Shown: one piece after another, positions 8,978 through 18,663 of the stretch
How positions within the stretch are numbered: position 1 is the stretch's first letter
Layout: each line of letters begins with the position of its first letter
Origin: an uncultured Pelagibacteraceae bacterium
GTDB taxonomy: Bacteria; Pseudomonadota; Alphaproteobacteria; Pelagibacterales; Pelagibacteraceae
Direction of reading: 5' to 3'
Assembly (NCBI GenBank): GCA_902607625.1
Contig: CACLKR010000001.1
Location: forward strand, 58,903 to 122,902
Length of the DNA stretch: 64,000 nucleotides
The notes under the pieces: generated by a model
What the model was told of the DNA's origin: nothing
The model's database searches: none
The model's input: the letters and a program-made list of their open reading frames with translations, nothing else
Made by a program: the position numbers and the translations under genes

Positions 8978-10899
8978 GACAAACATTCTTCATTGTCTTG
9001 ATCTTCTTTCGTTCCAGAAATTTTTGTTTCTGTTGAAAGTTCGTTATTAACATTTTCTGCCCTTTGAATTGACTTAGATCTACAATAATACAAACTTTTC
9101 AACCCCTTTTTCCAAGCTTGAAAATGTATTTGATGTAACTCTTTTTTATGAACATCCGCTGGTAAGAAAATATTAATCGATTGAGCCTGAGAAACATAAG
9201 GAGTTCTATCAGCTCCTAGTTCAACAATCCATTTTTGATCTAATTCAAAAGCTGTTTTGAATACATCTTTTTCATTTCTTGTTAGAAAGTCTAAATGTTC
9301 AACCGAACCTTGATTAGTTGTAATGGTAGACCAAATTTCTTCATTATTTTTTCCATATTTTTCCAATACTTTCTTTAAATATCTATTCCTAACATTGTAA
9401 GAACCAGAAAGAGTCTTGTGTGTGTAGCTATTAGCAGCTATAGGTTCAACGCCAGGTGATGCTCCTCCACAAATTATTGAAATAGAAGCTGTTGGCGCAA
9501 TTGCAGTTTTGTTAGAAAATCTTTCTTTAAAACCATATTCTTCAGCATCAGGACAAGCCCCTCTTTCATCAGATAACTTTTTAGATGATGCATCTACATT
9601 TGTTTGAATATGTTTAAATATTTTTTCATTCCAAACTTTGCTCATTACTGACTCTAATGGAATAGAATTTTTTTGTAAAAAAGAGTGAAATCCCATTACT
9701 CCAAGACCCACGCTTCTTTCTCTCATTGCAGAATACTTTGCGTCTTTAAAAGATTCTGGAGCTCTTTCAATAAAATCTGTCAAAACATTATCTAAAAATC
9801 TCATAACGTCTTCAATAAAGTTTGGATCATCTTTCCATTCTTCATAAGTTTCCAAATTCAAAGAAGACAAACAACATACTGCCGTTCTATCTTTTCCATC
9901 TTTATCTATTCCTGTTGGTAATGTTATTTCACTGCAAAGATTGGATGTTTTTACATTTAATCCAGCTAACTTATGATGTTGTGGAATAAGTCTATTTACT
10001 GTATCTATAAAAATAATATACGGTTCACCCGTTTCAACTCTAGCTGTTAATAATCTTATCCATAAATTTCTTGCAGATATAACCGATTGAACAATTCCAT
10101 CCTTAGGACTTTTCAATGCCCATTCAGAATTAGTTTCCACGGCTCTCATAAATGCATCACTAACTAATATACCATGATGTAGATTCAGAGCTTTTCTATT
10201 CGGATCGCCTCCTGTGGGTCTTCTCATTTCAATAAACTCTTCTATTTCTGGATGATCGATCGGTAGATAACAAGCGGCAGATCCTCTTCGTAAAGAACCT
10301 TGACTTATTGCCATTGTCAAAGAATCCATTACTTTAATGAAAGGAATTATACCTGATGTTTTACCAACTCTACCAATTTTTTCTCCTATTGATCTAAGGT
10401 TTCCCCAATAACTTCCTATACCTCCTCCTTTTGCTGCCAACCAAACATTCTCGCTCCACAAATCTAAAATCCCATCCAAGCTATCTCCTGCTTCATTTAA
10501 AAAACATGATATTGGCAATCCTCTCTCTGTACCTCCATTAGACAAAATTGGAGTAGCTGGCATAAACCATAAATTACTTATGTAATTGTAAATTCTTTGT
10601 GCGTGTAAATTGTCATCAGCATATATGCTTGCAACACGAGCGAATAAATCTTGGTGAGACTCGTTTTGTCCTAAATATCTATCGCTTAAAGTCGCTTTAC
10701 CAAAATCAGTTAATTTTGAGTCCTTATCTCTATCAATTTTTATTGTTATTCCTTTATCATTTTGAAAGAGCTCTGTTTGAGAGGTTAACGAAAATAGATC
10801 AGGTTTTTTATCTGCCTCCCTTTGATCAATTGGAAAATTATCTTTAGGGTGAATTTTTTCGACAGCCTTCTCGATGGCTAATGACAGGTTTTTATTCAT
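8968..10899 (-). CDS. nrdA: Class I ribonucleotide reductase, alpha (catalytic) subunit
   Basis: The 643-residue NrdA has the active-site set: the first redox Cys in LPISCFLNE, the N-x-C-x-E catalytic triad in SNLCSEI, the partner Cys in AVCCLSSLN, the radical-path Tyr pair in SLYYCRS and a C-terminal shuttle CxxC in CLSCQ. The region before the barrel is short (about 60 residues) and has no clear ATP-cone, so dATP feedback through that domain may be missing. It is shorter than E. coli NrdA (761). It reduces ribonucleotides with NrdB, which overlaps its 3' end. A possible NrdR box lies just upstream. Confidence 0.93.
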   Translation of the reverse strand: MNKNLSLAIEKAVEKIHPKDNFPIDQREADKKPDLFSLTSQTELFQNDKGITIKIDRDKDSKLTDFGKATLSDRYLGQNESHQDLFARVASIYADDNLHAQRIYNYISNLWFMPATPILSNGGTERGLPISCFLNEAGDSLDGILDLWSENVWLAAKGGGIGSYWGNLRSIGEKIGRVGKTSGIIPFIKVMDSLTMAISQGSLRRGSAACYLPIDHPEIEEFIEMRRPTGGDPNRKALNLHHGILVSDAFMRAVETNSEWALKSPKDGIVQSVISARNLWIRLLTARVETGEPYIIFIDTVNRLIPQHHKLAGLNVKTSNLCSEITLPTGIDKDGKDRTAVCCLSSLNLETYEEWKDDPNFIEDVMRFLDNVLTDFIERAPESFKDAKYSAMRERSVGLGVMGFHSFLQKNSIPLESVMSKVWNEKIFKHIQTNVDASSKKLSDERGACPDAEEYGFKERFSNKTAIAPTASISIICGGASPGVEPIAANSYTHKTLSGSYNVRNRYLKKVLEKYGKNNEEIWSTITTNQGSVEHLDFLTRNEKDVFKTAFELDQKWIVELGADRTPYVSQAQSINIFLPADVHKKELHQIHFQAWKKGLKSLYYCRSKSIQRAENVNNELSTETKISGTKEDQDNEECLSCQ

Positions 10900-10933
10900 A
10901 TATTATCTATTTTATTAAATTTTTGCGCAAAAA

Positions 10934-10949
10934 CAACTATATGTTGTGT
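10934..10949. promoter_or_regulatory. Possible NrdR box upstream of nrdA
   Basis: The 16-mer CAACTATATGTTGTGT lies 35-50 bp upstream of the nrdA start. It matches my recollection of the NrdR consensus (ACACWATATATWGTGT) at about 13 of 16 positions. NrdR is the repressor of ribonucleotide reductase genes and normally binds two boxes about 31-32 bp apart. A second clear box at that spacing is not visible. The spacer 10900-11082 also holds the divergent phosphohexomutase promoter, and I see no gene in it. Confidence 0.4.
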
Positions 10950-11088
10950 ACACATTACCTTGATATACTACATGTTTATTCAAATCAATAGAACATTATA
11001 AGAACATTAATATAATAGCAAGGATAAAATCTAAATACCGCTAAATTTGATTAGTATCAAAAAATATAAAAATATTAGATAAGTGAGA

Positions 11089-12543
11089 ATGCCAAATATT
11101 GAATACCCTCATATAAACCCTTTTGGCTTTAGAGAGTATGATGCGCGATGGTTATATCCCAAAGATATAAATAATGAGGGAATTAAAAAAGTTGGCCAAG
11201 GTTTAGGTTCTCAAATTATTTCAAAAACAAACAAATCCCCCAGAGTAATAGTCGGACATGATTACAGATCCTATAGTGAAAAAGTAAAAGAAAAACTTAT
11301 AGAGGGCCTAAGAGATACCGGCTGTAATATTGAAGATATAGGATTAGCCTTATCACCAACTGTCTATTTTGCCCAATTCAATCTTGATGCAGACGCTGTT
11401 GCAATGATTACTGCAAGCCATAATGAAAATGGTTGGACGGGAATAAAAATGGGTATTGAAAAAGGATTGACTCACTCACCTATTGAAATGAATGAATTAA
11501 AAAAAATTGTTTTTGAAAAAAAATTTATTAAGGGAAAAGGATCATATAAAAAAATTAAAGGGTTTAAAGATATTTATATTAATAATTTAATAAAAAATAA
11601 AATTAAAAAAAAAATTAAAGTTGTTGTCGCATGTGGAAATGGTACGGCAGGTATATTTGCTCCAAAAGTTTTAAAAGGAATTGGTTGTGAAGTTATAGAA
11701 TTAGATTGTAACCTTGATTATAATTTTCCAAAATATAATCCTAATCCAGAAGATCTTAAAATGCTTCAAGCCATTAGTAAATCTGTCAAAGAAAATAAAG
11801 CTGACATAGGTTTTGGTTTTGATGGTGATGGCGATCGAGTTGGTATAATTGATAACAATGGAAAAGAAATTTACTCTGACAAGGTAGGTTTGCTTATAGC
11901 AAGAAACTTAGCTCCAAATTATAAAAATAAAAAATTTATTGTTGATGTAAAATCAACTGGGTTATTTGCAAGAGATAAAATCCTTTTAGAAAATAACTGC
12001 GAAACCATCTATTGGAAAACAGGTCATTCTCATATCAAACGAAAAGTTAACGAAGTCAAGGCTTTAGCAGGTTTTGAAAAAAGTGGTCACTTCTTTTTTA
12101 ATCAACCTCTGGGTTATGGATATGATGATGGAATTAATTCTGCAATTCAAGTTTGTCTTTTGTTAGATAATCAAAATAAAAAAATGTCAGAAATAATAAA
12201 TGAACTTCCAAAAACATATCAAACTCCTACCATGGCTCCTTATTGCAAAGATGAAGAAAAATATGAAGTTGTCCAGTCGTTAGTTAAAAAGATAGAAAAT
12301 TTAAAAGCCAGCAACACAAAAATAGATGATCAAGTAATTACCAATATATTGACTGTAAATGGTATACGCTTTTCTTTTGAAGATGGTTCTTGGGGTTTGA
12401 TTAGAGCTTCTTCAAATAAACCTTCATTGGTAGTTGTTACCGAAAGTCCATCCTCTGATAAAAGGAAAAAGAAAATATTTGAATTTATTGATAAGCTTTT
12501 GAAAGAAACTGGGAAAATTGGTGAATATGACCAAAAAATTTAA
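11089..12543 (+). CDS. Phosphomannomutase/phosphoglucomutase
   Basis: The 484-residue alpha-D-phosphohexomutase has the phosphoserine loop TASHNENGWTGIK (Ser in the TASHN motif), the metal-binding loop DGDGDRVGI, and the sugar-binding loop FEKSGHFFFNQ. The C-terminal phosphate-binding domain ends near VVTESPSSDKR. It interconverts hexose-1- and 6-phosphates, feeding GDP-mannose or UDP/dTDP-glucose for the glycan genes at 29-42 kb. I chose the ATG at 11089; a GTG two codons earlier is an alternative. A ManB/AlgC-type role is inferred from length and motifs. Which sugar is preferred is uncertain. Confidence 0.87.
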   Translation: MPNIEYPHINPFGFREYDARWLYPKDINNEGIKKVGQGLGSQIISKTNKSPRVIVGHDYRSYSEKVKEKLIEGLRDTGCNIEDIGLALSPTVYFAQFNLDADAVAMITASHNENGWTGIKMGIEKGLTHSPIEMNELKKIVFEKKFIKGKGSYKKIKGFKDIYINNLIKNKIKKKIKVVVACGNGTAGIFAPKVLKGIGCEVIELDCNLDYNFPKYNPNPEDLKMLQAISKSVKENKADIGFGFDGDGDRVGIIDNNGKEIYSDKVGLLIARNLAPNYKNKKFIVDVKSTGLFARDKILLENNCETIYWKTGHSHIKRKVNEVKALAGFEKSGHFFFNQPLGYGYDDGINSAIQVCLLLDNQNKKMSEIINELPKTYQTPTMAPYCKDEEKYEVVQSLVKKIENLKASNTKIDDQVITNILTVNGIRFSFEDGSWGLIRASSNKPSLVVVTESPSSDKRKKKIFEFIDKLLKETGKIGEYDQKI

Positions 12544-13373
12544 AAAGAAAAATAATCATAAAACAATTTGCAAGCTACAATAAAAAGATAAATACCAAAT
12601 ATCCTTCCAATTAATCCTTTATTAAATTTATGAACAGTTTCAGCCCCAATCTTAGCCATAAATGTAGTAATCGGGATAAAAATTAAAAATGTTGGAATAT
12701 TTATAAATCCTAAACTTAATGGAACGTTAATATTAAAATAGGTTCCTGAGATCGCAAAACCTATCGCTCCAATTACAGCAATCAAGAACCCGATAGCGGC
12801 TGAGGTTCCAATAGCCACATTGATTGGATAACCAAACATCTTAAATATTGGAGTATTAAATACTCCTCCCCCTATTCCCATAGGAGCAGATAAAAAACCT
12901 GATAAAAAACCACAAATAACTCTATAAATTAAATTTATTTTCTTCTGCGTAGGATTAATTTTTTCTTTTTCTATTAAAAAATAAATGGCAAAAATCATAG
13001 TCATAATTGAAAAAAATAAAACCAAACCAGAAGTTTTTAAACTAACGGCAAATACAGTTCCAAGCACAACACCAATCACAACAAAAACTCCAAAGGTTCT
13101 AACAATAGTAAAATCAACAGCCTTAAATTTCATATGTGTCATTGTTGATATAATTGAATTTGGGATTATAATTGAAAAAGATGTGCCTATAGCCATATGC
13201 ATAACAAACGCATGTTCTATACCAACAAAGCTAAATAAATAGAAAAGAATAGGAACCATTATTAAACCACCTCCTATTCCAAAAAAACCAGCCATAAAAC
13301 CGACAACGACCGCAGAAACGGCCATAGCAGCTAAAATAAATATTATTTGATTTTGATCTAAGTTTTCTATCAT
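12540..13373 (-). CDS. TauE/SafE-family sulfite/sulfonate exporter (paralogue 1)
   Basis: The 277-residue membrane protein has eight or so helices in two homologous halves, each with the family glycine motif: GFFGIGGGLIMVPI near residue 30 and APMGIGGGVFNTP near residue 160. The family (formerly DUF81) exports sulfite, sulfoacetate or related anions. With taurine catabolic genes at 51-58 kb, sulfite export is a reasonable idea. The gene overlaps the convergent phosphohexomutase stop by 4 bp and the dusA stop by 4 bp. A second paralogue is at 42.5-43.2 kb. Confidence 0.85.
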   Translation of the reverse strand: MIENLDQNQIIFILAAMAVSAVVVGFMAGFFGIGGGLIMVPILFYLFSFVGIEHAFVMHMAIGTSFSIIIPNSIISTMTHMKFKAVDFTIVRTFGVFVVIGVVLGTVFAVSLKTSGLVLFFSIMTMIFAIYFLIEKEKINPTQKKINLIYRVICGFLSGFLSAPMGIGGGVFNTPIFKMFGYPINVAIGTSAAIGFLIAVIGAIGFAISGTYFNINVPLSLGFINIPTFLIFIPITTFMAKIGAETVHKFNKGLIGRIFGIYLFIVACKLFYDYFSF

Positions 13374-14356
13374 GCAATTGTTTGGTTAATCTTCTCGTTA
13401 TTTTGAACAATTGTCATTATATGTTTTGCTTTTTGAAAATCTGAATCTCTTGCCATCATATTATCACTTAAATATCTTTTCCAATCCTTAGAGCCAATTT
13501 GCCCATGATATAAACCAACGGTATGTCTCATTATATGATTTACTTTAGTTCCTAATTTCACTTCTTTTTCTAAATACTTTAATAGTTTTTCAGCTATCTC
13601 TTCCCTTGTGGGATTATTCACAACATTAAATATTTCTCTTTCTATATCGACTAAAAAGTATGGATTTTGATAAATAGCTCTACCAATCATTACTCCGTTA
13701 CATATTTTTAAATGGTTTTTTATTTCATCAATTTTAGAAATTCCGCCGTTTATTATAATTTCTAAGTCAGGATTTTCTTTTTTAATTTTATAAACCATCT
13801 CATAATTTAATTTTGGAATATTTAAATTTTGCTTTGGGGTTAAACCTTTGAGTATTGCCTTGCGCGCGTGTATAATAAAGGTTGAGCAACCAGCTTCTTT
13901 TATTCCCAAAATAAATTTATTTAAATAATCAAAATCCTCCGTATCATCAAAACCTATTCTTGTTTTAGCCGTTACTGGAATGCTACAAGAATTTACCATC
14001 TCATTAATGCATTCAAAAACTAATTTTGGTTCTTTCATTAAGCATGCGCCAAACATATTTTTTTGAACTTTTTTGCTTGGACAACCGAGATTAATGTTAA
14101 TTTCATCGTAATTCATATCCTCAACTATTTTTGCAACTTCTGAAAGTTCTTTTTTATCTGAACCGCCAACTTGAAACGCTAAAGGTTTTTCTTCTGGACT
14201 ATATGATAGAATTTTTTTTCTATCACCAAGAAGTGCAGATTTGGTAGCTACCATTTCTGTGTACAGCATTACATTTTTGCTTATTAACCTTAAGAAGAAA
14301 CGGTCATGTCTGTCTGTACAATCCATCATAGGAGCTACAGAGACTGTTCTTTTCAT
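13370..14356 (-). CDS. dusA: tRNA-dihydrouridine synthase A
   Basis: The 328-residue flavoenzyme begins SVAPMMDCTDRHDRFFLR, the DusA N-terminal signature. It has the INLGCPSKKVQKNMFGACLM segment with the catalytic Cys (in GACLM), and FIIHARKAILKGL for FMN and tRNA contacts. It reduces uridines in the D-loop of tRNAs. It overlaps the TauE gene by 4 bp. Length matches the family (about 330). Confidence 0.93.
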   Translation of the reverse strand: MKRTVSVAPMMDCTDRHDRFFLRLISKNVMLYTEMVATKSALLGDRKKILSYSPEEKPLAFQVGGSDKKELSEVAKIVEDMNYDEININLGCPSKKVQKNMFGACLMKEPKLVFECINEMVNSCSIPVTAKTRIGFDDTEDFDYLNKFILGIKEAGCSTFIIHARKAILKGLTPKQNLNIPKLNYEMVYKIKKENPDLEIIINGGISKIDEIKNHLKICNGVMIGRAIYQNPYFLVDIEREIFNVVNNPTREEIAEKLLKYLEKEVKLGTKVNHIMRHTVGLYHGQIGSKDWKRYLSDNMMARDSDFQKAKHIMTIVQNNEKINQTIA

Positions 14357-14403
14357 AAAAAATTTTTAATTATTTAATTTATTTTTTGAAATGAATTTTA
14401 TTA

Positions 14404-14862
14404 TTATTCAGTTTTATTGTCTGTTGATTCTTTGGTATTTTCAGACTGTTGTTCTGGTTCGATCTTTTCTTCTTTTTTATTTTCTGCCTCGGAAGAATTA
14501 ATAATTTTTTCTGGAATTTTTCTTATTCTTTTAGAAGGCAAAATTGCCGCTCCACTTTTTGAAATTTCGCCTTTATAAATTTTGTCAAAATCATCCTCTT
14601 GATCGATTTCTAAATCTTCTAATTCCTTAGGTTCGTTTTGCGCTTTTCTTAATTTATTAATAGCAATATCTTCTATCGTCTTTAGAGAAACTTTTCCCTC
14701 TCCAATTTCTCTTAGAGATATAACTGTATTTTTATCATTATCTTCAGAAACTAAAGGTTTTTCTCCAGAATTAAGCTGTGCTGCTCTTTCCTTAGCAAGC
14801 AATACTAAATCATACTGACTATCTATTTTTTCTAAACAATCTTCAACAGTAATTCGTGCCAT
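14404..14862 (-). CDS. rpoZ: RNA polymerase omega subunit with long acidic tail
   Basis: Residues 1-75 begin MARITVEDCLEKIDSQYDLVLLAKERAAQL and contain NTVISLREIGEGKV, the conserved omega core that wraps the beta' subunit. Another 75 residues follow, rich in Glu/Lys/Asp and of low complexity, ending in an acidic tail. Alphaproteobacterial omegas are often extended this way. The gene stands alone, with no spoT partner visible. Its role is RNA polymerase assembly and stability. Confidence 0.93.
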   Translation of the reverse strand: MARITVEDCLEKIDSQYDLVLLAKERAAQLNSGEKPLVSEDNDKNTVISLREIGEGKVSLKTIEDIAINKLRKAQNEPKELEDLEIDQEDDFDKIYKGEISKSGAAILPSKRIRKIPEKIINSSEAENKKEEKIEPEQQSENTKESTDNKTE

Positions 14863-14898
14863 GGGATGAGCAATACTTAATGAAAAGTATGAACAAAA

Positions 14899-16131
14899 TC
14901 AAGTTTTATTTTGCAAAACAGGTTTATAGGTGTTTTGAAAAATAAAGACAATAGCTATTGATATTCCAGTATAAACTGAACATAAAAATGCAATATTTTC
15001 TATTGAATATCCCAAATCAATTAACACTCCAAAAACTACAGTTGCCAAAGCTGTAGAAAAAACCATTAATGAACCGGTTAAAGCTTTAATAGATCCCAAA
15101 TAATTTACTCCATAAATTTCAGCCCAGAATGAAGACATTAGAACATTTGTCAGTCCGTTTGAAATACCCATAAATCCCATAAAAACGAAGACTGAATAAG
15201 GATGGTCAAAAATCGCCAATACAATTAAACTTAAAAGTAGAGGAACATTAAGAAGTGGGAAAATTTTTTTGCTGGTAAATTTATCAACTAAAAAACCCGA
15301 AAAAAATAGAGTTGCTACAGTAAGTATTGAATAAACCATAAATGATTTTGCAATAGCAAATTTTTCCCACTCTTTAGATTCGACAATAAATGTTTGATTA
15401 ATAACTATACCAGTAATTATAAATGATGACGCAAGCATAGCTGGTAGAATTGAATAAAACTTTAAATCTTTTAATACTTCTCTTCTGGTCCAGCTTTTGA
15501 TTGTTTCAATATTTTTATTAACATTTTCTTCATTTTTGCTTTCTCTAGAAAATATACCAATCTCTTTAATTGTAAGATAAGTAAATATTGGTAATACTAA
15601 TATAATTATAATCGCAAATCCTTGCCATAAATTTCTCCAATATATAAACGTCAAAAAATACACTATAATTACAGGTAGTAGAAACTCGCCAAAAGACATT
15701 CCAACCCAAACATAACTTAATGCTTTACCCCTGCTCCGATCAAAAAATCTACTAATTGCAACAGATGCAGTGTGGGCCATTAACCCTTGACCTGATAATC
15801 TTAAAAAAAAAACACCTATAGCTAAAAAAATTAGTCCATTAATGAATGAAAAAAAAAGAGCCGCTAAGCTTAAAAAAACAACAACTAGAAAAGAATAATT
15901 AACTAACTTTAAATCATCAATTTTTTTTCCCAACCATATTAATGTTAAACTGCTACATAAAGTAGCAATTCCATAAATAGCCCCAAACTCTCCGTGAGTA
16001 ATATTTAATTCTTGCCTAATATTAGAATTAAATAGGCCTATAAAAAAACTCTGGCCTACACAAGAGAAAAAAGTAAAAACAAAACCAAAAATTATTATTT
16101 TGAAATTAGATCTGAGTATATCTATAATCAT
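14899..16131 (-). CDS. MFS transporter
   Basis: The 410-residue protein has twelve predicted membrane helices. A loop after helix 2 reads WLGKKIDDLKL, an MFS motif A-like segment, with a matching FLVDKFTSKK in the second half. The central loop near residue 200 is charged. It is a secondary carrier of the major facilitator superfamily in the inner membrane; the substrate is unknown. Its ATG lies 3 bp from the ATG of the divergent dehydrogenase gene, so each promoter must lie in or overlap the other's coding sequence unless one start is further in. Confidence 0.8.
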   Translation of the reverse strand: MIIDILRSNFKIIIFGFVFTFFSCVGQSFFIGLFNSNIRQELNITHGEFGAIYGIATLCSSLTLIWLGKKIDDLKLVNYSFLVVVFLSLAALFFSFINGLIFLAIGVFFLRLSGQGLMAHTASVAISRFFDRSRGKALSYVWVGMSFGEFLLPVIIVYFLTFIYWRNLWQGFAIIIILVLPIFTYLTIKEIGIFSRESKNEENVNKNIETIKSWTRREVLKDLKFYSILPAMLASSFIITGIVINQTFIVESKEWEKFAIAKSFMVYSILTVATLFFSGFLVDKFTSKKIFPLLNVPLLLSLIVLAIFDHPYSVFVFMGFMGISNGLTNVLMSSFWAEIYGVNYLGSIKALTGSLMVFSTALATVVFGVLIDLGYSIENIAFLCSVYTGISIAIVFIFQNTYKPVLQNKT

Positions 16132-16134
16132 AGT

Positions 16135-17007
16135 ATGAGTTGTAAAGTTTCATTTATTGGCCTTGGTGTAATGGGTTACCCTATGGCCGGATATATATCA
16201 AAAGCAGGACACAATGTAACTGTTTATAACAGAACAAAATCTAAAGCTGAAAAATGGATTAAAGAATACAAAGGCAAAATTGCAGAAACACCGGAAGACG
16301 CAGCTAAAGATTCTGATTTTGTCTTTACCTGCGTAGGTAATGATGATGATTTAAGAGAAGTGGGTATTGGCAAAAAAGGAATTTTTAATACAATAAAAAA
16401 AAACTCCGTATACATTGATAACACGACAGCATCGGCTAAAGTTGCCAAAGAATTTTATTTAAAAGCCAAAAATCAAGGAGTTGGCTTTTTAGACGCTCCA
16501 GTATCAGGTGGACAAGCGGGTGCGGAAAAAGGAGCTCTTACAGTTATGGTTGGTGGTGATAAAGAAGTTTTTGAAAAAGCTCAGCCTGTTATCAGTTGTT
16601 ATAGTAAAAAAGTAAAATTATTGGGTCCTTCAGGAAGTGGACAATTAGCCAAAATGGTTAACCAAATATGTATAGCTGGTCTTGTTCAAGGATTATCTGA
16701 GGCAATAAATTTTGGTTTAAATGCAGGACTGAAAATGGAAGATGTTATTGAAGTAATTTCCAAAGGTGCTGCGCAATCCTGGCAAATGGACAATAGATAT
16801 AAAACAATGATTGATGATAAATTTGAATTTGGTTTTGCAGTCGACTGGATGAGAAAAGATTTAAAAATAGCACTCGATGAATCCAAAAAAAATAATTCAC
16901 CTCTACCCATCGCTAAAATAGTAGATGGTTATTATGAAGAGATTCAAAAAATGGGTGGTAATAGATGGGATACCTCCAGCTTAATAAGAAGATTTAGAAA
17001 AAAATAA
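16135..17007 (+). CDS. Beta-hydroxyacid dehydrogenase (3-hydroxyisobutyrate dehydrogenase family)
   Basis: The 290-residue NAD(P)-dependent enzyme starts with the Rossmann motif GLGVMGYPMA, followed by the family motif DAPVSGGQAGAEKG at about residues 119-132 and the catalytic Lys region GSGQLAKMVNQ. Length and motif order match 3-hydroxyisobutyrate dehydrogenase and tartronate-semialdehyde reductase. It would oxidise or reduce a short beta-hydroxyacid in the cytosol. The redoxin gene follows after 4 bp. The substrate is not determined by these motifs. Confidence 0.83.
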   Translation: MSCKVSFIGLGVMGYPMAGYISKAGHNVTVYNRTKSKAEKWIKEYKGKIAETPEDAAKDSDFVFTCVGNDDDLREVGIGKKGIFNTIKKNSVYIDNTTASAKVAKEFYLKAKNQGVGFLDAPVSGGQAGAEKGALTVMVGGDKEVFEKAQPVISCYSKKVKLLGPSGSGQLAKMVNQICIAGLVQGLSEAINFGLNAGLKMEDVIEVISKGAAQSWQMDNRYKTMIDDKFEFGFAVDWMRKDLKIALDESKKNNSPLPIAKIVDGYYEEIQKMGGNRWDTSSLIRRFRKK

Positions 17008-17011
17008 ACTT

Positions 17012-17566
17012 ATGTCTCTTACCGAAACACCAGTTTGTAATTTTGGAGAAAAAGCAAAAAATTTTGAACTCCTATCTACTGAAAATAAAAAAATAACTTT
17101 GGATAATGTTAAAGGAAAAAATGGAACATTAATTATGTTTATTTGTAACCATTGCCCATATGTAAAGGCAGTCATAAAAGACATTGCTAAAGATGCAAAG
17201 TATCTGGAAACCTTAGGTGTCAAATCGGTTGCTATTATGTCTAATGACGTAAAAAATTATCCTGAAGATTCTTTCAAAAATATGATTTTGTTTTCTAAAA
17301 CTCATAATTTTTCCTTTCCTTATCTAATTGATGAAACTCAGAAAGTGGCCAAAGAATTCGGTGCAGTCTGCACACCTGATTTTTTTGGTTATAACAAAAA
17401 TCTTGAATTGCAATACAGAGGCAGAATTAGGGAATTAAAAAATTTGAAATCGGTTGGAAAAGGAGATAGCGATCTTAATATCGCTATGAAATTAATAGCA
17501 ACATCTGGACAAGGTCCTAAAAATCAAATTCCAAGTATGGGCTGTAATATAAAATGGTTTAAATAA
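17012..17566 (+). CDS. Thioredoxin-fold (AhpC/TSA-like) redoxin
   Basis: The 184-residue protein has a thioredoxin-like fold with FICNHCPYVKAVI, which is a CxxC redox motif, and TPDFFGYNKNLELQYRGR as the cis-Pro region. It is most like 'thioredoxin family protein/redoxin' single-domain proteins. It likely reduces a disulfide or peroxide in the cytosol; no signal peptide is seen. It sits between the beta-hydroxyacid dehydrogenase gene and the GT4 gene and shares a base with the start of the latter (TAATG). Confidence 0.75.
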   Translation: MSLTETPVCNFGEKAKNFELLSTENKKITLDNVKGKNGTLIMFICNHCPYVKAVIKDIAKDAKYLETLGVKSVAIMSNDVKNYPEDSFKNMILFSKTHNFSFPYLIDETQKVAKEFGAVCTPDFFGYNKNLELQYRGRIRELKNLKSVGKGDSDLNIAMKLIATSGQGPKNQIPSMGCNIKWFK

Positions 17567-18663
17567 TGTTTCTAATAGTAACAAGAAACTTTCCTCCAGA
17601 TATAGGGGGAATGCAAATGTTAATGGGTGGTTTATCTGAAAGTTTACTAAATCATGGGCCTGTAAAAGTATTTACTTACGAATATCAAAATTCAAATGAT
17701 TACGATAGTAAATCTTCATTAAATATTGATAGAGTAAAAGGAATTAAACTTTTTAGAAAGTACAGAAAAGCTAATTTAGTTAATGAATTTATATATAAGA
17801 CACCCAACATTAGAGCTTTAATTGCAGATCATTGGAAAAGTTTAGAATTAATAAAAACAGAGAATTTTAAAAAAACTAAAATATTTTGTCTTCTTCATTC
17901 AAAAGAAATTAATCATAAAGTAGGTTCCTCCCTAAATAAAAGACTGATAAAAAGCACAAATAATGCAGATATTATTATTGCAAATTCAAATTTCACAAAA
18001 AATCTAGCCATTAAAGTAGGAGTTGATCCATATAAAATTCATATAATTTTCCCAGGAATACCAGAGCCAAATAATATAGAAAATATTTTTAAAATTAAAG
18101 CAGCGAGAAATTTTGAAGATTCTTTTCCAAAAATAATCACTGTTTCAAGATTAGATAAAAGGAAAGGTCATGACAAAATTTTAATGTTAATTAAAAATTT
18201 GAAACCTAAATTTCCAAAAATTAAATATATATCCATTGGTTTTGGCGATGAAGAAAATAATCTAATAAAACTAACCAAAGAGCTATCTTTAGAAAAGGAA
18301 GTCATTTTTTTAAAGGACATTAATTTTAATTTAAAAAATGCTTTAATTTCTGAGGCTAATTTATTCTTAATGCCTTCTCGTATAGAAAAAAAATCTGTCG
18401 AGGGTTTTGGAATTTCTTTCATTGAAGCGGCATCGTATGGAGTTGGATCAATAGGAGGGAAAGATGGTGGCGCTTCGGACGCAATAGCTCATAATAAAAC
18501 TGGGTTAATTTGTGATGGTAATGACTTAAATTCAATCTACGACTCTGTTGTTAGTTTTTTTCAAAATGAAAATTATGTTAAATATGGAAAGAATGCACAA
18601 GAGTTTTCAAAAAAATTTCACTGGGATAAAATTGTAAAAAATTATTTAAAATTAATTAATTGA
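17566..18663 (+). CDS. Glycosyltransferase family 4
   Basis: The 365-residue GT-B protein starts RNFPPDIGGMQMLMGGLSE, a GT4 N-terminal pattern, and has the second-domain motifs TVSRLDKRKGHDKIL and the donor-binding E-x7-E region (VEGFGISFIEAASYG). It transfers a sugar from a nucleotide sugar onto a lipid-linked or LPS acceptor at the inner membrane. It ends 12 bp inside the convergent GT9 gene, and together they look like core-LPS genes. Donor and acceptor are unknown. Confidence 0.85.
   Translation: MFLIVTRNFPPDIGGMQMLMGGLSESLLNHGPVKVFTYEYQNSNDYDSKSSLNIDRVKGIKLFRKYRKANLVNEFIYKTPNIRALIADHWKSLELIKTENFKKTKIFCLLHSKEINHKVGSSLNKRLIKSTNNADIIIANSNFTKNLAIKVGVDPYKIHIIFPGIPEPNNIENIFKIKAARNFEDSFPKIITVSRLDKRKGHDKILMLIKNLKPKFPKIKYISIGFGDEENNLIKLTKELSLEKEVIFLKDINFNLKNALISEANLFLMPSRIEKKSVEGFGISFIEAASYGVGSIGGKDGGASDAIAHNKTGLICDGNDLNSIYDSVVSFFQNENYVKYGKNAQEFSKKFHWDKIVKNYLKLIN

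Noticed and set aside
10958..10974. Second NrdR-like box
   Set aside because: Only the central ATATA matches and its centre is 24 bp from the first box, not the usual 31-32.
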